From positions 1 through 64,000 of the forward strand of contig JAEQBH010001852.1 in the NCBI GenBank assembly GCA_016808115.1: 64,000 bases of DNA, given 5' to 3'. The position numbers and the translations under genes are program-made. The notes under the pieces were generated by a model. It was not told where the DNA came from. It saw only the letters and a list, made by a program, of their open reading frames with translations, and did not search any database. This document shows positions 24,546-36,979 of this stretch, one piece after another; within the stretch, counting starts at the first letter, position 1, and every line of letters begins with the position of its first letter. This stretch comes from Tetrastigma voinierianum (taxonomy: Eukaryota > Streptophyta > Magnoliopsida > Vitales > Vitaceae).

Positions 24546-24576
<31 letters not shown>
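24546..24576. repeat. CA microsatellite
   Basis: About fourteen CA units followed by a short TA run, at the boundary between the two transposase genes. Confidence 0.95.
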
Positions 24577-24581
<5 letters not shown>

Positions 24582-25019
24582 ATAAATTAGTAAAACATAA
24601 CAATGAAAAACATTTTATCCTTAGTTATCATACTTGCATGTTTAGTCACTCTTACTTTCACTTAGAAAGCCACTCCTCCAGTGTTAACTATCTCTCAATA
24701 CTATCTTCTTCAATTATATCTTCACAAATGAAGTCATCATCATCATTTCTATCTCCCATGAACAAAATGTTATTATTTATTATACGGATTAACATGCATG
24801 CACGATCAAAAGCGTTCTGACCCTAATTGATCATCTAGTCGAATGACCATTCAATATCACATGACTCATTTTCTTGATAAGCATCATCTTCAACCGTCTC
24901 ATCAAAAATTCCCATCAACTTAGAATTAGTATCCTTAAAATATCCCACAAAAGTGTCTATGTTGAACCTTTTGAATGACTTTTCCAATTTTGGCCATTTT
25001 TATAATCATCCAAATAGAA

Positions 25020-25330
25020 TGGCAGCGAGGCTTGAGTAAGCTAGTACAAATGGATCATTCTCATACCAAGTGGAACTAATGTCTATGATGATGGTGAAGT
25101 AGTGGATCTTGTTGTATTCTCATATATTTGCAATTTGTATCGAACCACTTACACTTGAGGATAACTTTATACCCGAATAAATAATCTAACTCCACCACAT
25201 TAGTTAAAAACTCCATAAAAATTAACATCCTCCCCATCATGCTCCACGAAACATAAATGCCACTATTTTGAGTAATTCGATGATCGTCCACGATCTTTAG
25301 TGTGAACGAACTCCATTTACAATACATCCT
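25020..25330 (-). pseudogene. DUF4216 domain of the TNP2 gene
   Basis: The frame reads NVVELDYLFGYKVILKCKWF and, past a shift, ENDPFVLAYSSLAA. DUF4216 normally shows 'I.ELDY....V.LFKC.W.D' and later '.DPFVLA.Q..Q.FY'. The domain is common at the C-terminal end of plant TNP2 proteins. Confidence 0.85.
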
Positions 25331-25899
25331 GGCCTTATGTGTGAATTGAGCATCGAGTTGTATAATGAATATAGTTCATTTGAGACTTGAGATGATTGCT
25401 TAAGATGAATATCTCGCATCTGTAATAAGTGAAATTTGTGATATTGTTAAAAGATAAACTTTATCATTTATGGAAACATAAAATTTATAATTAATAACAC
25501 ATGATCTTTTTTAAACCACTTTGGAAAGACTTTTCACTTGTTCAACTCTAAATTTGAAGCACATGTCTTTGCCAACTCATCAAGTGCTCACTATATGTGC
25601 ATTGTTTGAGAAAAAGAATGTAAATAAGGTGTTCCATTACACATAAACTCCTAACATATCACGATATTTGAAACAAAGAATTTATGCGAGATTGAGTAAA
25701 CTTACTCTAAATAAGGTTGTAGCTCATGACAATTATTTATGACATACCAATGTGCCTTTTTCAGGTTCTTCTTTTTTAGAGTTGCACTAATTGTCACCAC
25801 CACCTATTGGTCGTGCTTGTTGTGAAAATAGGTAATGTACGAGCACGTTTTCTCGATCATCATCACATTCCTTTCAACTCGAGAGCGTGTTTCAATACC

Positions 25900-26300
25900 C
25901 ACGAAGGTACATTGAACAGAAAGTTAAAGCTTCATTTACAGTGTATGCTTCAGCAATGGAACCTTCTGGTCTAGCTTTATTTCTCACATATTTTTTTAAT
26001 GTGCCTAGGTTCCTAAGTAAGCAAGAATAGTATCAAAAAAAAAATTAATTTTTTGTCATGTGGTAACATGAAACAAATTTCCTTATTTTTTGATAAATTT
26101 GAATGTATGTGATATACGATAAGGATACATCCACCGATAACCTGCGGTCAGCAAGCAGCTTCACGAGGCAAATGCACTACCAAGTGGATCATAATATCCA
26201 AAGAAAGGTGGAGGAAATATCCTTTCCAAGTTTGCAAATATAATTACAATTCCTTATAGTCTTTCTAAGGCCGGTGACATACGATGTCTTGGCACATAAC
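25900..26300 (-). pseudogene. DUF4218 domain of the TNP2 gene
   Basis: In pieces: NLERIFPPPFF, GYRWMYPYRI, and LGTLKKYVRNKARPEGSIAE continuing AYTVNEALTFCSMYLRG. These are the signature blocks of DUF4218 in the expected order. A stop follows where the family has '.ET..NR', and the middle histidine-rich block (VHL..E) is broken. Confidence 0.9.
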
Positions 26301-26609
26301 TTTTAGGAAAGAGTCGGACGGATAATTATTAATACTCACATCACCACATTGCAATGGGAGGAGTGATGTGAATACCAATAGGGAGAAGTGCGTTGAGTAA
26401 GCATGACAATCATGGGATTTTAACCTGAAATATTTCCTCGCTAATGTTTACATTTCTTGATATATTTCTTTGCATAACCATCGGGAAACTTAGCGATTTA
26501 AAAATTTACAAAACTCCCTTCCTACTCTTCCAAGGTCAATGTATAACATGCATGAGGTTTTAATAGCTTATTCACCAGTTGAAGATGTAACTCATTCCTT
26601 ATCTTCATG

Positions 26610-27560
26610 CTAAGTCGAAACGAAACTTTTCGGTATCTTTAGTCTTCTGACAATATTTAATAAGGTATTCACCACACTTTCACAAACATTTTTCTCAACA
26701 TGCATCACATCAATATTATGTCTCATCTTAAGTTGTGACCAGTACTCTAACTCAAAAAAAATACTCTTTCTTGTCCAATTCAATTCTTGAGGCCCTCGTT
26801 TCGTTTCTGTTTGTATTATTGATATGCTTGCAGTTAAATGATCACAAACATGAGACAATTGCTCTAAAATGTCATCACCAGATAGTATCTTTGGTGGTGG
26901 TCGATGTTCAGGCTTACCATCATGTTGGCGACTCCTTCTCCAATTGTGATTAAGAGGTAAGAATCTCCTATGACCCATATAACATATTTTGCTTAGATGC
27001 CTTGTGTTGATGTTGTATTTCATTACAAGTAGGACATGCTGTATACCCCTTTGTGCTCCAGCCGGACAAGCTTCCATAAGCAGGAAAGTCATGTATAGTC
27101 CATAGTAGACAAGCATGCATGCGAAAATAATCTCCATTTGACATATCCAGCGTGTGGATACCATCATGCCATAACTTTCTTTAAGCTGCGTCTATCCAAA
27201 GGCGCAAGTATGTATCCATATCCTTACCTGAGCTTATTGGCCCAAGAATAAGTAATGACGCATCATGAAAAGCTTTCCTTCATACACTTCCATGGTGGCA
27301 TATTGTATGGCACCAAGACAACAGGCCACATACTATAATTGTTACTCATAGTACCAAATGGATTGAAACCATCAGTTGCAAGAGCCAACCTCACATTTCT
27401 AGCATCTGCGAGCAAACAGATCTGTGGACCATCGCTCCTTCCATACTTCCGAATCTGCCGGATGCCTTAATACCCCATCTTCATGTAGTCTTTTTTCCTT
27501 ATGCCATCGCATATCAACTGATGTATGTCTTGACATAAACAATCTTTGTAGCCTTGGCAT
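26610..27560 (-). pseudogene. TNP2 catalytic region
   Basis: Longest surviving frame of the transposase (26,610-27,167) plus the upstream block to 27,560. It carries YMGHRRFLPLNHNWR, the KxE.R.PP..LSGDDIL stretch, NWTRKSIFFELEYW and HNIDVMHVEKNVCESVVNTL. Just upstream, in another frame, are LDMSNGDYFRMHACLLWTIH and GWSTKGYTACPTCNE, and further upstream RNVRLALATDGFNPFG. This is the RNase H-like core region of CACTA transposases; I did not try to assign the acidic catalytic triad. At least two frame changes occur within it. Confidence 0.93.
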
Positions 27561-28109
27561 TAATGGAAAATCTTAGTAGCTGCACGAGGAATCTTTCCCT
27601 TTTTATATCTTGGCTCACCACACCGGGACAATTATATGAAACTTCTCATTCTCTTTCCAAAATAATGCACAATCATACTTGCATGCATGGTGAATCATAT
27701 CTACTAAACCAAAATCACGCAACATCTTCTTGGCGTCGTAATGTGATTTTGGAATACTTGTCCATTTGGAAAAGCATCAAGTAATAATTCGAGCAACATA
27801 TCAAAATGACTTATTGCTCCATCGATTGAAACACCTTTGTAATACCCTGCATCTACTTTCTGAGAAAAGTCAATGTTGAGAACTTAGTACAACATGGATA
27901 CAAAGCTTTATGAGCTTCACCAAACAAATTATCAATATTCTTCTCATTTCTACCCATTTCATGACTAGTATATTCATTTGAGTCAGCTTCTTTGTTAATT
28001 GGAGCATGCATATCATTTAGTGCAGCAATAATGTCATCATCAAAACAGTTGTCATCCTCAACATAGTTTTCATTTACTGCACACCCATCTCTATCACTAG
28101 GCATACTAG

Positions 28110-28365
28110 TTTGAGCACGTAAAACGCCTCGATATTTTTCACCATGATGTATCCATTTATTATAGGCGCGAAAACCCGCGCAATTAGGTGTTGTTCGGTG
28201 TGACCAAATAATGGAATCTTACATTTAGACATTGTCTACGCCAGACGCGTGTTTTATTATCCACTTTCGTAAGTGTTGCCTTCTTTGCTTGAATAAATGT
28301 TCTGCTTTGCTGACAAATTCATTACGTAGTACATTTTGAAGTTGCATCCAACTCTATTCATCTTC
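28110..28365 (-). pseudogene. Transposase-associated domain (N-terminal) remnant
   Basis: Minus-strand frame reading SWMQLQNVLRNEFVSKAEHL, later NKWIHHGEKYRG. Plant transposase-associated domains begin 'DKSWM....R.S.EY..GV..F' and end 'Y..W..HGE', so both ends match. The central cysteine cluster is not readable because of stops near 28,225-28,235. It directly precedes the TNP2 frame. Confidence 0.75.
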
Positions 28366-29660
28366 TTAGATCGACAATCACCAATGATGCATAGGCATAA
28401 AAATTCAGACATATACACATATGTTATGTATGTATTTATAAATTAGATGTGAAGTAAAGTAGAGATAAATTAGATGGAAATAATGCATTTATAGTCTTGC
28501 TGTAAATGCCGACCATACTCACACATTTAATCTTAAGAGACGATTGATGCCTCATTAGTTTACATAATGAAAAAAATTATGAAATGGGCAATGTTTAACT
28601 TCTCATAAGCAAATTCCTATTTTCACATTTGTAATCCCTATTCATTAGTGAGTTGGTTAAGTATATGCACTAAAAACAATATCCTATGTGGCATTAGAAC
28701 TTTAAGTGCCTTGATCTTAAATAAATAGCAGCGATAAAGACTCAAGGAATGATATCAATTCAAAGGGTATTAAATAAGGACAAATCAAGAGTAATTAATT
28801 TAAAAAATAAATAAATTGAAAAGGAAAATCAGCTAGAAAGCTCGAAAGTTGTATCTAATAATGTAAGTCATTATAATGCCAATGCTCAGTAATAACAACC
28901 AAACAAGAAGCGACAAAACATTATAGGATTCATTAATTTATAAATATAATCACCGCACAAGACGATATTAAGGTCTATTATTTTTGCCAACATTAAATAG
29001 AAGGAAAATACATATTCTTACTCTCATTCCATTAATGTTTGTAAGTATTTTTTTTTTCTATACTTATGACAAATTAATGTAAAATTATCAAGAATTTTTT
29101 TTTAAAACTTATATAAACATATTATATCAAACTTCTAAGCAAACTACATTGAATGTTGATGTAGTACTTTTGCCCTCCTAAAATCTTATTATTATGAGAT
29201 TTATATATATATATTAGAATAAAAAAATAAGTTTAGAAATCTTAAGGTCAATAATCACATTATTCATTATATATTCAAATACAAGAAGAAATAGAGAAGA
29301 GTTCAAAACAATTACTAACCTTTATGGATAATGAAAGACCAGCTGCTCAATAACTTCTCAACAAGTCTACAAAGAAAACTACACAACAAATGAAGAGGGC
29401 TATTAGTTACAAGATCAAGAAAGTAGCAATTATAATATTAATATTTGAGATAAGAATAAATCCAAAATCAGAATTCATGAGATGAAATTAAAACTTTGAA
29501 CACTCATAACAAGATTGTTGTTACATAGTATTGGAAATTTTTGTAATAGAAGAGAATGATAAAAAATTAATATGTTGTAGTCTTTAGTAGTTATATTTTC
29601 CACTTAACAATTTATTCCATCATTTTCTTTAGTGTCAATAATCTAAAAAATCACGGGGTA

Positions 29661-29661
<1 letters not shown>

Positions 29662-29691
<30 letters not shown>
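29662..29691. repeat. AT microsatellite
   Basis: About fifteen TA units. Confidence 0.9.
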
Positions 29692-29693
<2 letters not shown>

Positions 29694-29991
29694 TCCACAA
29701 CCTCATCTTAAATTTTGAAGGTTTCTGTATCCTCCATGTTTTTTTAAAAAAAAAGACTATCATCCCATAATTCATAATGAAAAACTATCATCCCACTTTT
29801 CATAATGAAGTGAAGGTCGATTTTTTTTCTTCATATTTTTATTTTATTATGAATAAAACTTTCTAGGCAATTAAGGTGTCTCTTCATTTACAATATAAAA
29901 ATGTTAAGATAAATCAAACTTTCACAATTTTCATTTAAAGATTAGTCAGCTTTAGTCTTCCTAAACTTCAATTTTTATCAAAGGTATATTA

Positions 29992-30034
<43 letters not shown>
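29992..30034. repeat. Compound GT/AT microsatellite
   Basis: A TG run merges into a TA run, followed by three ATTA units. Confidence 0.9.
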
Positions 30035-30036
<2 letters not shown>

Positions 30037-31749
30037 TAATTAATTAATTTCCTTAATCTCTATTAGCTCTGATTCTTCAAAGTTCAATTTCAAAAATCTT
30101 ATAAATCAATACAAATTATCAATCATTATCTTTATTACTTTTATTTAATTTTGTCTCATTCTTTTCTAGTATGTCCAAAATTCTGTAGAACAATTGATAA
30201 ATTCATTTTTTATTCATCACCCAAGTGTTCAAATTAAATGAAAACCCACTGCATGCCGTAACAATTATTTATCTCTCAAAGTCCAACATTTATAAAAAAA
30301 TTTCAATAACACTCAAATAAAACTGTGTTCCACCAACTTATCCATCCTACCTATATATAAAATTCTCCTTGTATATGGTTTAACAAAATATCTCCCAGCT
30401 CCTCCTACCTTTAGGAAAGTTCTCTTAAATACAACCACTTAACATATGTTATTCTATAAATTTATAAATAAATGACATATTTAAATAATACTTTTCACAA
30501 TAAATCAATACAAAACAGTATGCTCAATCACTAATGTCCTATTTGCTGCATTTTATGTAAAATAATCAAATAATTGAATTAATTGTAGCAAATCCATATA
30601 ATATAAATTTATTAGCATATAGGCTAAAACAAAATTAACACTAAAAAGAAAAATCCCTTCATGATATACATTCCAAATTACTATATTTAATTTTCTAAAA
30701 CTATAAAAAATAAAAATGAAATATAAACATGATCTAAAAATATAAACGGAAACACTAATATATATATGAAACGGAAAATTTTATTTTCTACTTTTTAAAA
30801 AGGTGTAGGATAAATAAAAAATAATTTACCAACCGAAAACAAAAGGTAAGAGAAAATTTTCAGAAAAACCATTCTTCTTTTCCATTTTAAGCATGAAAAC
30901 TAGACTATTAGCAAAAAGTTAAAAAGGAAAACCTTTAAAGAGACTTGAGAAATCTTAAAGAAAACTTCAAATATTACCTCTTTTGTCTGATTCAAGCTAG
31001 TGAAACAAAAAAAAGATTCAATATTTTATCAAAAACAAAAATAAGAAGATTCAATAAAATATTTTTCAACACTTACCTCTCTCTTTACTTGAAAGTATTC
31101 AATCCTTGTTGTGCTTGAAGTTTCAGAAATAAAATGGAAACGGAACGAAGAATTAAGAGAGGAAAATGAAATGTTTGGATGAGAAGTAGCATTTTGGTGT
31201 GAGGAGTTGTTTCGATAATGGTGTTTGAGATTGGCTGGAGTAAAGACGTGTTTGGATGGATGAAGAATTTTGGTGGTGAGAGTCTCAGCAGTGGTGTCAG
31301 TAGATTGGGTGGGGAAGCTGTAAGATGCATTAAAGATGAGAAGACCACTTGATAGCTTCCCTCAAAAACTATGATGACTTAGTGTTTTTTATTTATTTTT
31401 TAATCACACGGATTCTCTCATTTTAATTTTCTATCACAAGTGTTATCATTTCTCTATTGGGTCCTCTCATCTAGGCTAGCGGGCTCCTCTCAATATTTAT
31501 ATAATTTTGTGGAAATAAGGAAGGTTCTAATTTTTTTTTAAGTTGTGTTTTGACTTTAAAGTTGCATCCGATTTTTTAAGATTTTAATTATTTTATTTTG
31601 ATAATATATGGTGTTTATTTTATTTGGTTGAAAAAATGTGCTTAACAAAAAAATAAATAAATAGTCTATTTTAAAAGTGAAATATATAAAACACGTGATA
31701 AAAGTTTACTAATTAAAAATATACATGTACTAATTAAAAAATATACATG

Positions 31750-31751
<2 letters not shown>

Positions 31752-31788
<37 letters not shown>
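31752..31788. repeat. AT microsatellite
   Basis: About eighteen AT units; a shorter run follows at 31,791-31,802. Confidence 0.9.
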
Positions 31789-31791
<3 letters not shown>

Positions 31792-31984
31792 ATATATATA
31801 TTTATGACTTAAAAAAAAAAAAATCGATCACCTTACTGTTTATGAAATATACCCTACATATGTTTGGAATTACTTTTAAGCATTTATCGTAGTTTAGAGT
31901 CAAAAATGAAAAGTTAAAGAATTTATTTTATTTTTTTTAAAATATAAAGGTTAATTGAGTTTAATATGACAAAAATAATCCTTT

Positions 31985-32700
31985 AGATTTGTGTTTGTAG
32001 CGCTAATTTACGAAAGTCGTGATGACCGGTCGGCCCGTAGAATTTCCTTCTTAGGTCATCTTGCACAAAATCTTGGTATAAGACCGATACCAACTACTCG
32101 TGGACAGAGTTACTCTTGGTATCGAGACCACACAAGAAGTTCAATTTATTTTTAATTGAACTTACTCAAGATCAGCTACGAATCCCAAGATTCTCGTGAA
32201 AATCTCATTCCCAAGGTTACTAAATAACCATCACCTAAAGAAATCAATAAAATCCGACTATTTAGAAATTCGACGAAATCTTTATGGGTAACTAGACTTC
32301 GCCAAAAGGCAGATCAAATAATGAAATCCATTTCGACATCCGAGATCTAAGAATTTTGAAGCTTACTGACGTGCCAATGATTTTGTATTTTGGCCATTTT
32401 CAGAAAATTTAAATTTTTCCTGGGTTTTATAGTGTTGATGGTCCTTGTTTGGTGTCCAGCTTGCCTTGGTTGGTTAGGTGGGTTAGATAGTTTTGAGTTT
32501 GTTGGTAAGTGCAGTGGTAAAGCCATTAGCTTGTGCTGAGCTATCTAGGCTTATAAGAAGGTTGTATTGGAAAGACAAATTAGAGCAAAGGAAAGGAGAA
32601 GAAACAACCACTAGCAGGATTGTGGTTAGGACTTGAGGTTTGAAGCTTAGAGAGAGAAAGAGTGTAATGCATGGTTGCATGGAGATGTACGGTACTTTGA
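31985..32700. other. Higher-complexity non-coding block, unrecognised
   Basis: More balanced base composition than its surroundings from TGTAGCGCTAATTTACG (31,997) to about 32,690. It includes a short inverted repeat TTCAATT..AATTGAA near 32,139. It could be a diverged LTR, but neither end nor partner was found. Confidence 0.35.
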
Positions 32701-32877
32701 AGGTCTAAAATTCTGCAGATAGCAAAGTATTTTAATAAAAAAAAAGTGGTCTTCCTCATTAATTATTTATTGGTTATCTGTTGTCTTTGTGGGTTTCTTG
32801 AACTCACCACACCACCTTAATTTTTATTCATTTACTATAAAATATTTTTAATTCTTTATTATTTGATTTTTTCAATA

Positions 32878-33111
32878 TTTTAAAAATCGGACCGATAATT
32901 GAATAAAAAAAGTTACCAATTCACAGTTTAATGGTCGAACCGATGATTGAACCGCAATTAAACCGGTGACATCATAAATATAATTTATAATTATAAAAAA
33001 TTAGAATACTTTTAAAAATTATATATATGTATTGACATTGTTAGTTTTATTAAATAAAACATTTATGATCTTTCAAAAAAGTTATAACATTTATGATATA
33101 TATATTATATC

Positions 33112-33183
<72 letters not shown>

Positions 33184-33771
33184 TATACGTATAGGAGGTA
33201 AACACAAATATTCCTTCTATTTTAATTTCATAGCAAAAAGTTTAAAGATTGTGCCTTGCTCCTCTAAGTTTCTTTCACTGGATTAATACAGTTTTATAGT
33301 AAGGGGCATTCATTTTATTAATATAGTTTTATTTATGAGACATTGATTCAAGAGATTTGACATTTCAGTAACACTGAATTTGGTTAAAATATAACTGAAA
33401 AAGCTCACAAGTAAAAGATATCATGACCTCAAAGTGTCTTAGATATGTCTTTCAATGTTGAGATCTGTGCATGAGGCCCGACTGCTCTATTTGTGCATGA
33501 GTCCATCAGACTGCTTTAAAGATGAGAGTAGATTTAAAAATAATAAATCCATGTTGCTATGTTTGAATGTGGTGTGGGCCATGATGATGTGACATTTATC
33601 AGGAGCTCTATATTGTTTCTAGGTGCTCATGGACCTCGGAAAAGATGCAGTCATCTTTAAAATTGAAGTGGGATTGAGCTGCTCGGTTCAAGCAGAACTG
33701 AACGGTTCATCCGGGTCAGTGGTCACCGTGGTTTTGACTGGCTCAATTCAAAACGGGTCCGATTTTTAAAA
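32878..33771. mobile_element. 894-bp element with 16-bp perfect terminal inverted repeats
   Basis: TTTTAAAAATCGGACC at 32,878-32,893 is exactly repeated in reverse complement at 33,756-33,771, and similarity continues inward (CGATAATTGAAT against CCGTTTTGAATTGAG). The terminal part with GGTCGAACC / GGTTCAACC-like GC segments resembles a common plant non-autonomous DNA element family. No coding sequence inside. The 8-bp flanks do not match, so no target duplication is evident. Confidence 0.65.
33112..33186. repeat. TTA microsatellite
   Basis: About 24 uninterrupted TTA units, inside the TIR-bounded element. It produces an artificial poly-Tyr frame. Confidence 0.97.
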
Positions 33772-34061
33772 CATTTGATTTTTCTTTGCATTCCTTATAT
33801 AATGTGTGAATGAACTTTGTTCCAAAATAATAAATTTTTGAAAGATAATTTACCCGATGTAGCAGTATTAAAAATAATGTTATTAGCCTGTCTTTTCTGC
33901 ATAGGATAAAGCAGAAAGTGACTAAGGTGATTGGTTTAAATTTAACTTTTAAATAGTTAAAAGCATGCGTCGTATATACTCTGAGTTTTAGCTTAAGTTA
34001 AAATTGAGACTAGTATTATAGTTTTAAAATACTTGTAAATGATTAATTTTAAACTAAAATC

Positions 34062-34180
34062 AAAATGATAACCACGGTTTTAACTATTTAAAAAATTTAT
34101 AACCATAGTCATAGTGTGGTTTATCTGGGTGTGGCAAAAGGAGCGTTAGTTTAGTTTCATTACAGCGTAGGTTCTTTTGA
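34062..34180. repeat. Diverged partner of the AACCGTAGTC hairpin repeat
   Basis: ACCACGGTTTTAACTATTT, then AACCATAGTCATAGTGTGG, then GTGTGGCAAAAGGAGCGTTAGTTTAG. The same order recurs at 35,614-35,700 (ACTACGGTTTAACTATTT, AAACCGTAGTCATTAA, GTGTGACG, ATTAGTTTAG), so the two are copies of one repeat in direct orientation. Confidence 0.55.
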
Positions 34181-34499
34181 AAAATTTCTTTTAAAAATAT
34201 TATTTCACTTGTCCCAACTATAACAGGAAAACATATGAAACATTATTAGTCTGAAAAGTCTGACTTTATAAAACATTTCAATTTAAAGTCACACTAATAC
34301 TATAAAATTTAATGAACATATGTTATGTTATGATAAAATAAATCTAAATGATGCTTTTACTTCTTAAATTTTGTTTGTTTGGAAAAAATAAAATTACAAA
34401 TTAAGTGAGTCAATTGATCTCATTCTCCATAAAATTTAACGGTAATAACATCATACTACACATAATTCATATTTTATTTGTCATTCTCCATATGATCTG

Positions 34500-34830
34500 C
34501 CAAAAAAATAAAATGAATGATCCGTCAAGGGGTGGGAACCGGATTTAGCTTTTATTTTTGTTTTTATTTTGAATTTTATTTATTTTTTAATTTTAACCAT
34601 ATTAAAGTAATATATTTCATCAAAAATAAAATAATTAGACTCAATTTTTTAAATATAAATGAGGAGTAGAAGCGGGACAATAATAGTACATTGAACTTGT
34701 CCTAAACCACAAAAGCAAAGTCAGAGTTTATGAAGAAACTGGACTTTTGTTAAAATTAGATTATACTTAAACCACCTATCCTATATAGAGGGTGAACCCA
34801 AAAAAAAAACATGTCCTATTTGTCATTCCT
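34500..34830 (+). repeat. Interspersed GGGATGA-type repeat, copy 3 (tail)
   Basis: GGGGTGGGAACCGGATT start, T/A-rich middle, then GAGGAGTAGAAGCGGGAC and CATGTCCTATTTGTCATTCC. It parallels the copy at 10,245-10,710. Strongly diverged. Confidence 0.35.
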
Positions 34831-35616
34831 ACTTCAAACTATTCTGTGAAATTATTTTTTAAAAAAATTGTTATAATTCATTTCATATAAGTGATCCTTT
34901 ATTTTAAATTTCATTATTCTATTTAAATGTCCCTTAATAATAAAAACATGATCAATAATTGAAGTGGATATGGCTTTGTTCAATATGAAGGCATCCAAGT
35001 AAAAAGTATTTGATGGGAATAGTTATTATTTGTATCTTGTAAAAATCAGTTGGATTCTTGAATCGAGAAAAGTTCTGATTCAGATTCAGCGATGGACCAG
35101 GATCTAATGGTGATGTCATAAATATATGTTTACTATTTTCCAAAAATTCAAAATAATTTATAAATATGTCATTAATATTAATAATATTTTCAAATAATTA
35201 TTTATTGTTTTTAAACAATTGTGTATACTATGTCAAATAAAAGAACAACATAAATATTGAACATGTTGTAGCGTATAACTATATTCATTATTTTTTTGAA
35301 ATCATAAAAATCCTATTGTGCCATTAGAAAAATCCTATTTTTGGATCTGCCTTTGCCCTCTAAGCCTTATTAAACGGAATGATGCAATAAAACTAATGTT
35401 TTGGAAAAATAAAATCTCAAAAGCAGTGCTGTTTTAAAGAAATAAATACTATAAAAGCTAGTGTATCTTGCCATGTCAACTAAAATAAGTCACCAACTAC
35501 GAAGTGGAAGCAAGTTAAAATAATGGATTGATGACTACGGTTTAAAAAAATTAAATGATCAAAATCTGCAGATTTACAGACTGTAGAATTTTAATTTAAA
35601 CTAAATTCATAATACC

Positions 35617-35647
35617 GACTACGGTTTAACTATTTTAAACCGTAGTC
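35617..35647. repeat. Hairpin with 13-bp perfect stem
   Basis: GACTACGGTTTAA (35,617-35,629), a 5-base loop, then TTAAACCGTAGTC (35,635-35,647). A third stem copy, GACTACGGTTTA, is at about 35,533. On the minus strand the following sequence reads CACACTTCAACAAAACCGTG, close to the 'CACTACAACAAAA' ends of some plant CACTA elements, so this may be the end of a small non-autonomous DNA element. Confidence 0.6.
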
Positions 35648-35719
35648 ATTAACTCACGGTTTTGTTGAAGTGTGACGTAAAAATATTAGTTTAGCTTGTT
35701 ATTTTAAACATATATTATT

Positions 35720-36590
35720 TTAGATTTTTCCAATGACCCATTATTTTGGGATATGAAATATTGAAAAACAGTGTAGTTTAATATTAGTCAGGATTACAGA
35801 ATAGACTTTGGTACACAATTTACCAAAATCATCATAGTGAGATTAGGTTTGTAATAATATTACATGTTCTATCCTTCGCTAAAAATGTCACCAAGAACTT
35901 ACTAATAGAAAGTGAAGGAAGGCTGAATTAAATCCACAGGCATATTTGTGAAAACTATGTCCATGAAACAGAAGTTATAAGAGAGGAAAAAACAATGACA
36001 ATCTTTGAAATTTCAAAGGCTTTTATTTTATTTTAAGTTTCTAGGAGCAGGGCTGGAGCTCTCTAGAAACTATATACCACTTATTTCTATTTTAACTATT
36101 TTGTCTTTTCCTCATTTTCAATCACATCTCAGTTTGATACATTCCACCTTTTTACCGAATACTTTCTGAAAAATAATTTTACCAACTCTAAAGGGTGGGG
36201 CATTCTAGGTAAGGCTCATGATGAGAAATTATGATGTTAGATTATAGAGTTGGTTCTGAAGACAAATTTAGAGTTGGACTTTGATGAAAATGAGGTACCT
36301 GAGAGTTGTTTATGGTTGAGATATAGCCAAAGCTGTTTGTATCGTTCTAGGAAGCTTCCCTAGGTGTGCTTCTCATCCACTCAAAAACGGAACCTTTACT
36401 TTAAAAACTTCCAAAAATCCCTAGACCAAACGGCAGCCTTGCCACCTGATCCGGCTGTCCTTCCTTAAACACTATTCAAAGAACCACTAGACCTAAAATT
36501 TAAACTGCGTACTGCAGGTAGCTCTTCTTGGTTCTTCTTCTAAATGAAGAGATTGAGAAAAAGGCTTGGTGTGAACCCCTAAAGAGTGGT
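35720..36590. other. No recognisable feature
   Basis: No motif-bearing frame seen. Composition becomes less AT-rich from about 36,180 onward, at the start of the gene-like island. Confidence 0.45.
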
Positions 36591-36594
36591 TTTT

Positions 36595-36800
36595 TTTTGT
36601 TATTTCATTATTTATTGTTTTTTAATTTCAGAGCTGGTTAAAATAAAAACTAAAAAAAATAATATAAAAAATGAAAAACGTTAAAAAATATAAATCAAGA
36701 AAATTAAAAGAAAAAAATGAAAGAAACACAAAAACAAATATAAGAAGATCAAATAAGTAAAAGAAAACAAAAATCATAGTGGGGACCTTTGTGATTCCCA
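36595..36800. repeat. T-rich/A-rich direct repeat, left copy
   Basis: A T-rich run ending TTTCAGAGCTGGTTAAAATA, then an A-rich run, then AGTGGGGACC. The same arrangement recurs at 40,655-40,815 (TTACAGAGCTAAACAAATG, A-rich, AGTGGGGACATAAAACCC). The two copies bracket the gene-like island. Confidence 0.5.
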
Positions 36801-36979
36801 TATCATGCTCTATGTTAACACTGAGCATGGTGTAAGAAAGAGAGTGGGAGTAGTTTGGGGTCAAAAAAAAAAAAAAAGATGGTTTAGAGAGGCATAGCTG
36901 GAAGAAGAGCAGAAGCTTGGACTGAGTGGGAAAGATCTGAACTCTCTTCACAGGAGGCAGAAACAAGCTGCAGCTGTGG

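Larger units (their letters stand above)
24650..28370 (-). pseudogene. TNP2-type CACTA transposase gene, decayed
   Basis: Main transposase of the CACTA element, which would cut it out and reinsert it. Domains appear in family order on the minus strand: transposase-associated N-terminal domain (about 28,365-28,110), acidic linker ending LYPCCTKFSTLTFL (28,104-27,853), TNP2 catalytic region (about 27,560-26,610), DUF4218 (about 26,300-25,900) and DUF4216 (about 25,330-25,020). The C-terminal part near 24,900 is acidic (TVEDDAYQENESCD). Diagnostic strings are RLALATDGFNPFGTMS, VVLVPYNMPPWKCMKES, GYTACPTCNE, YMGHRRFLPLNHNWR, and HNIDVMHVEKNVCESVVNTL. Stops and frame shifts separate several blocks, for example after the KCMKESF block and in the N-terminal domain, so this copy should not make transposase. 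Gene boundaries are approximate. Confidence 0.92.
28371..31984. other. AT-rich region upstream of TNP2, no gene recognised
   Basis: Nothing coding was recognised. It contains AT and GT/AT microsatellites (listed) and many poly-A/T runs. The part nearest 28.4 kb should hold the promoter of the minus-strand transposase gene. A slightly more complex block at 31,080-31,350 has a minus-strand frame of 87 codons that is Pro/Leu/Ser-rich and not recognisable. Confidence 0.5.

Noticed and set aside
31985..32005. TTTGTAGCGC at about 31,990 as the right CACTA terminus
   Set aside because: The needed TAGTG end and subterminal TTTGTTGC motifs are absent, and the flank does not continue the interrupted LTR. 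The end at 49,642 satisfies all three.
33032..33286. 84-codon frame with a long poly-Tyr run
   Set aside because: Translation of the TTA microsatellite, not a protein.
36628..36966. 112-codon minus-strand frame rich in Phe and Leu
   Set aside because: It translates the A-rich run of a repeat and has no domain; the same repeat recurs at 40.66 kb.
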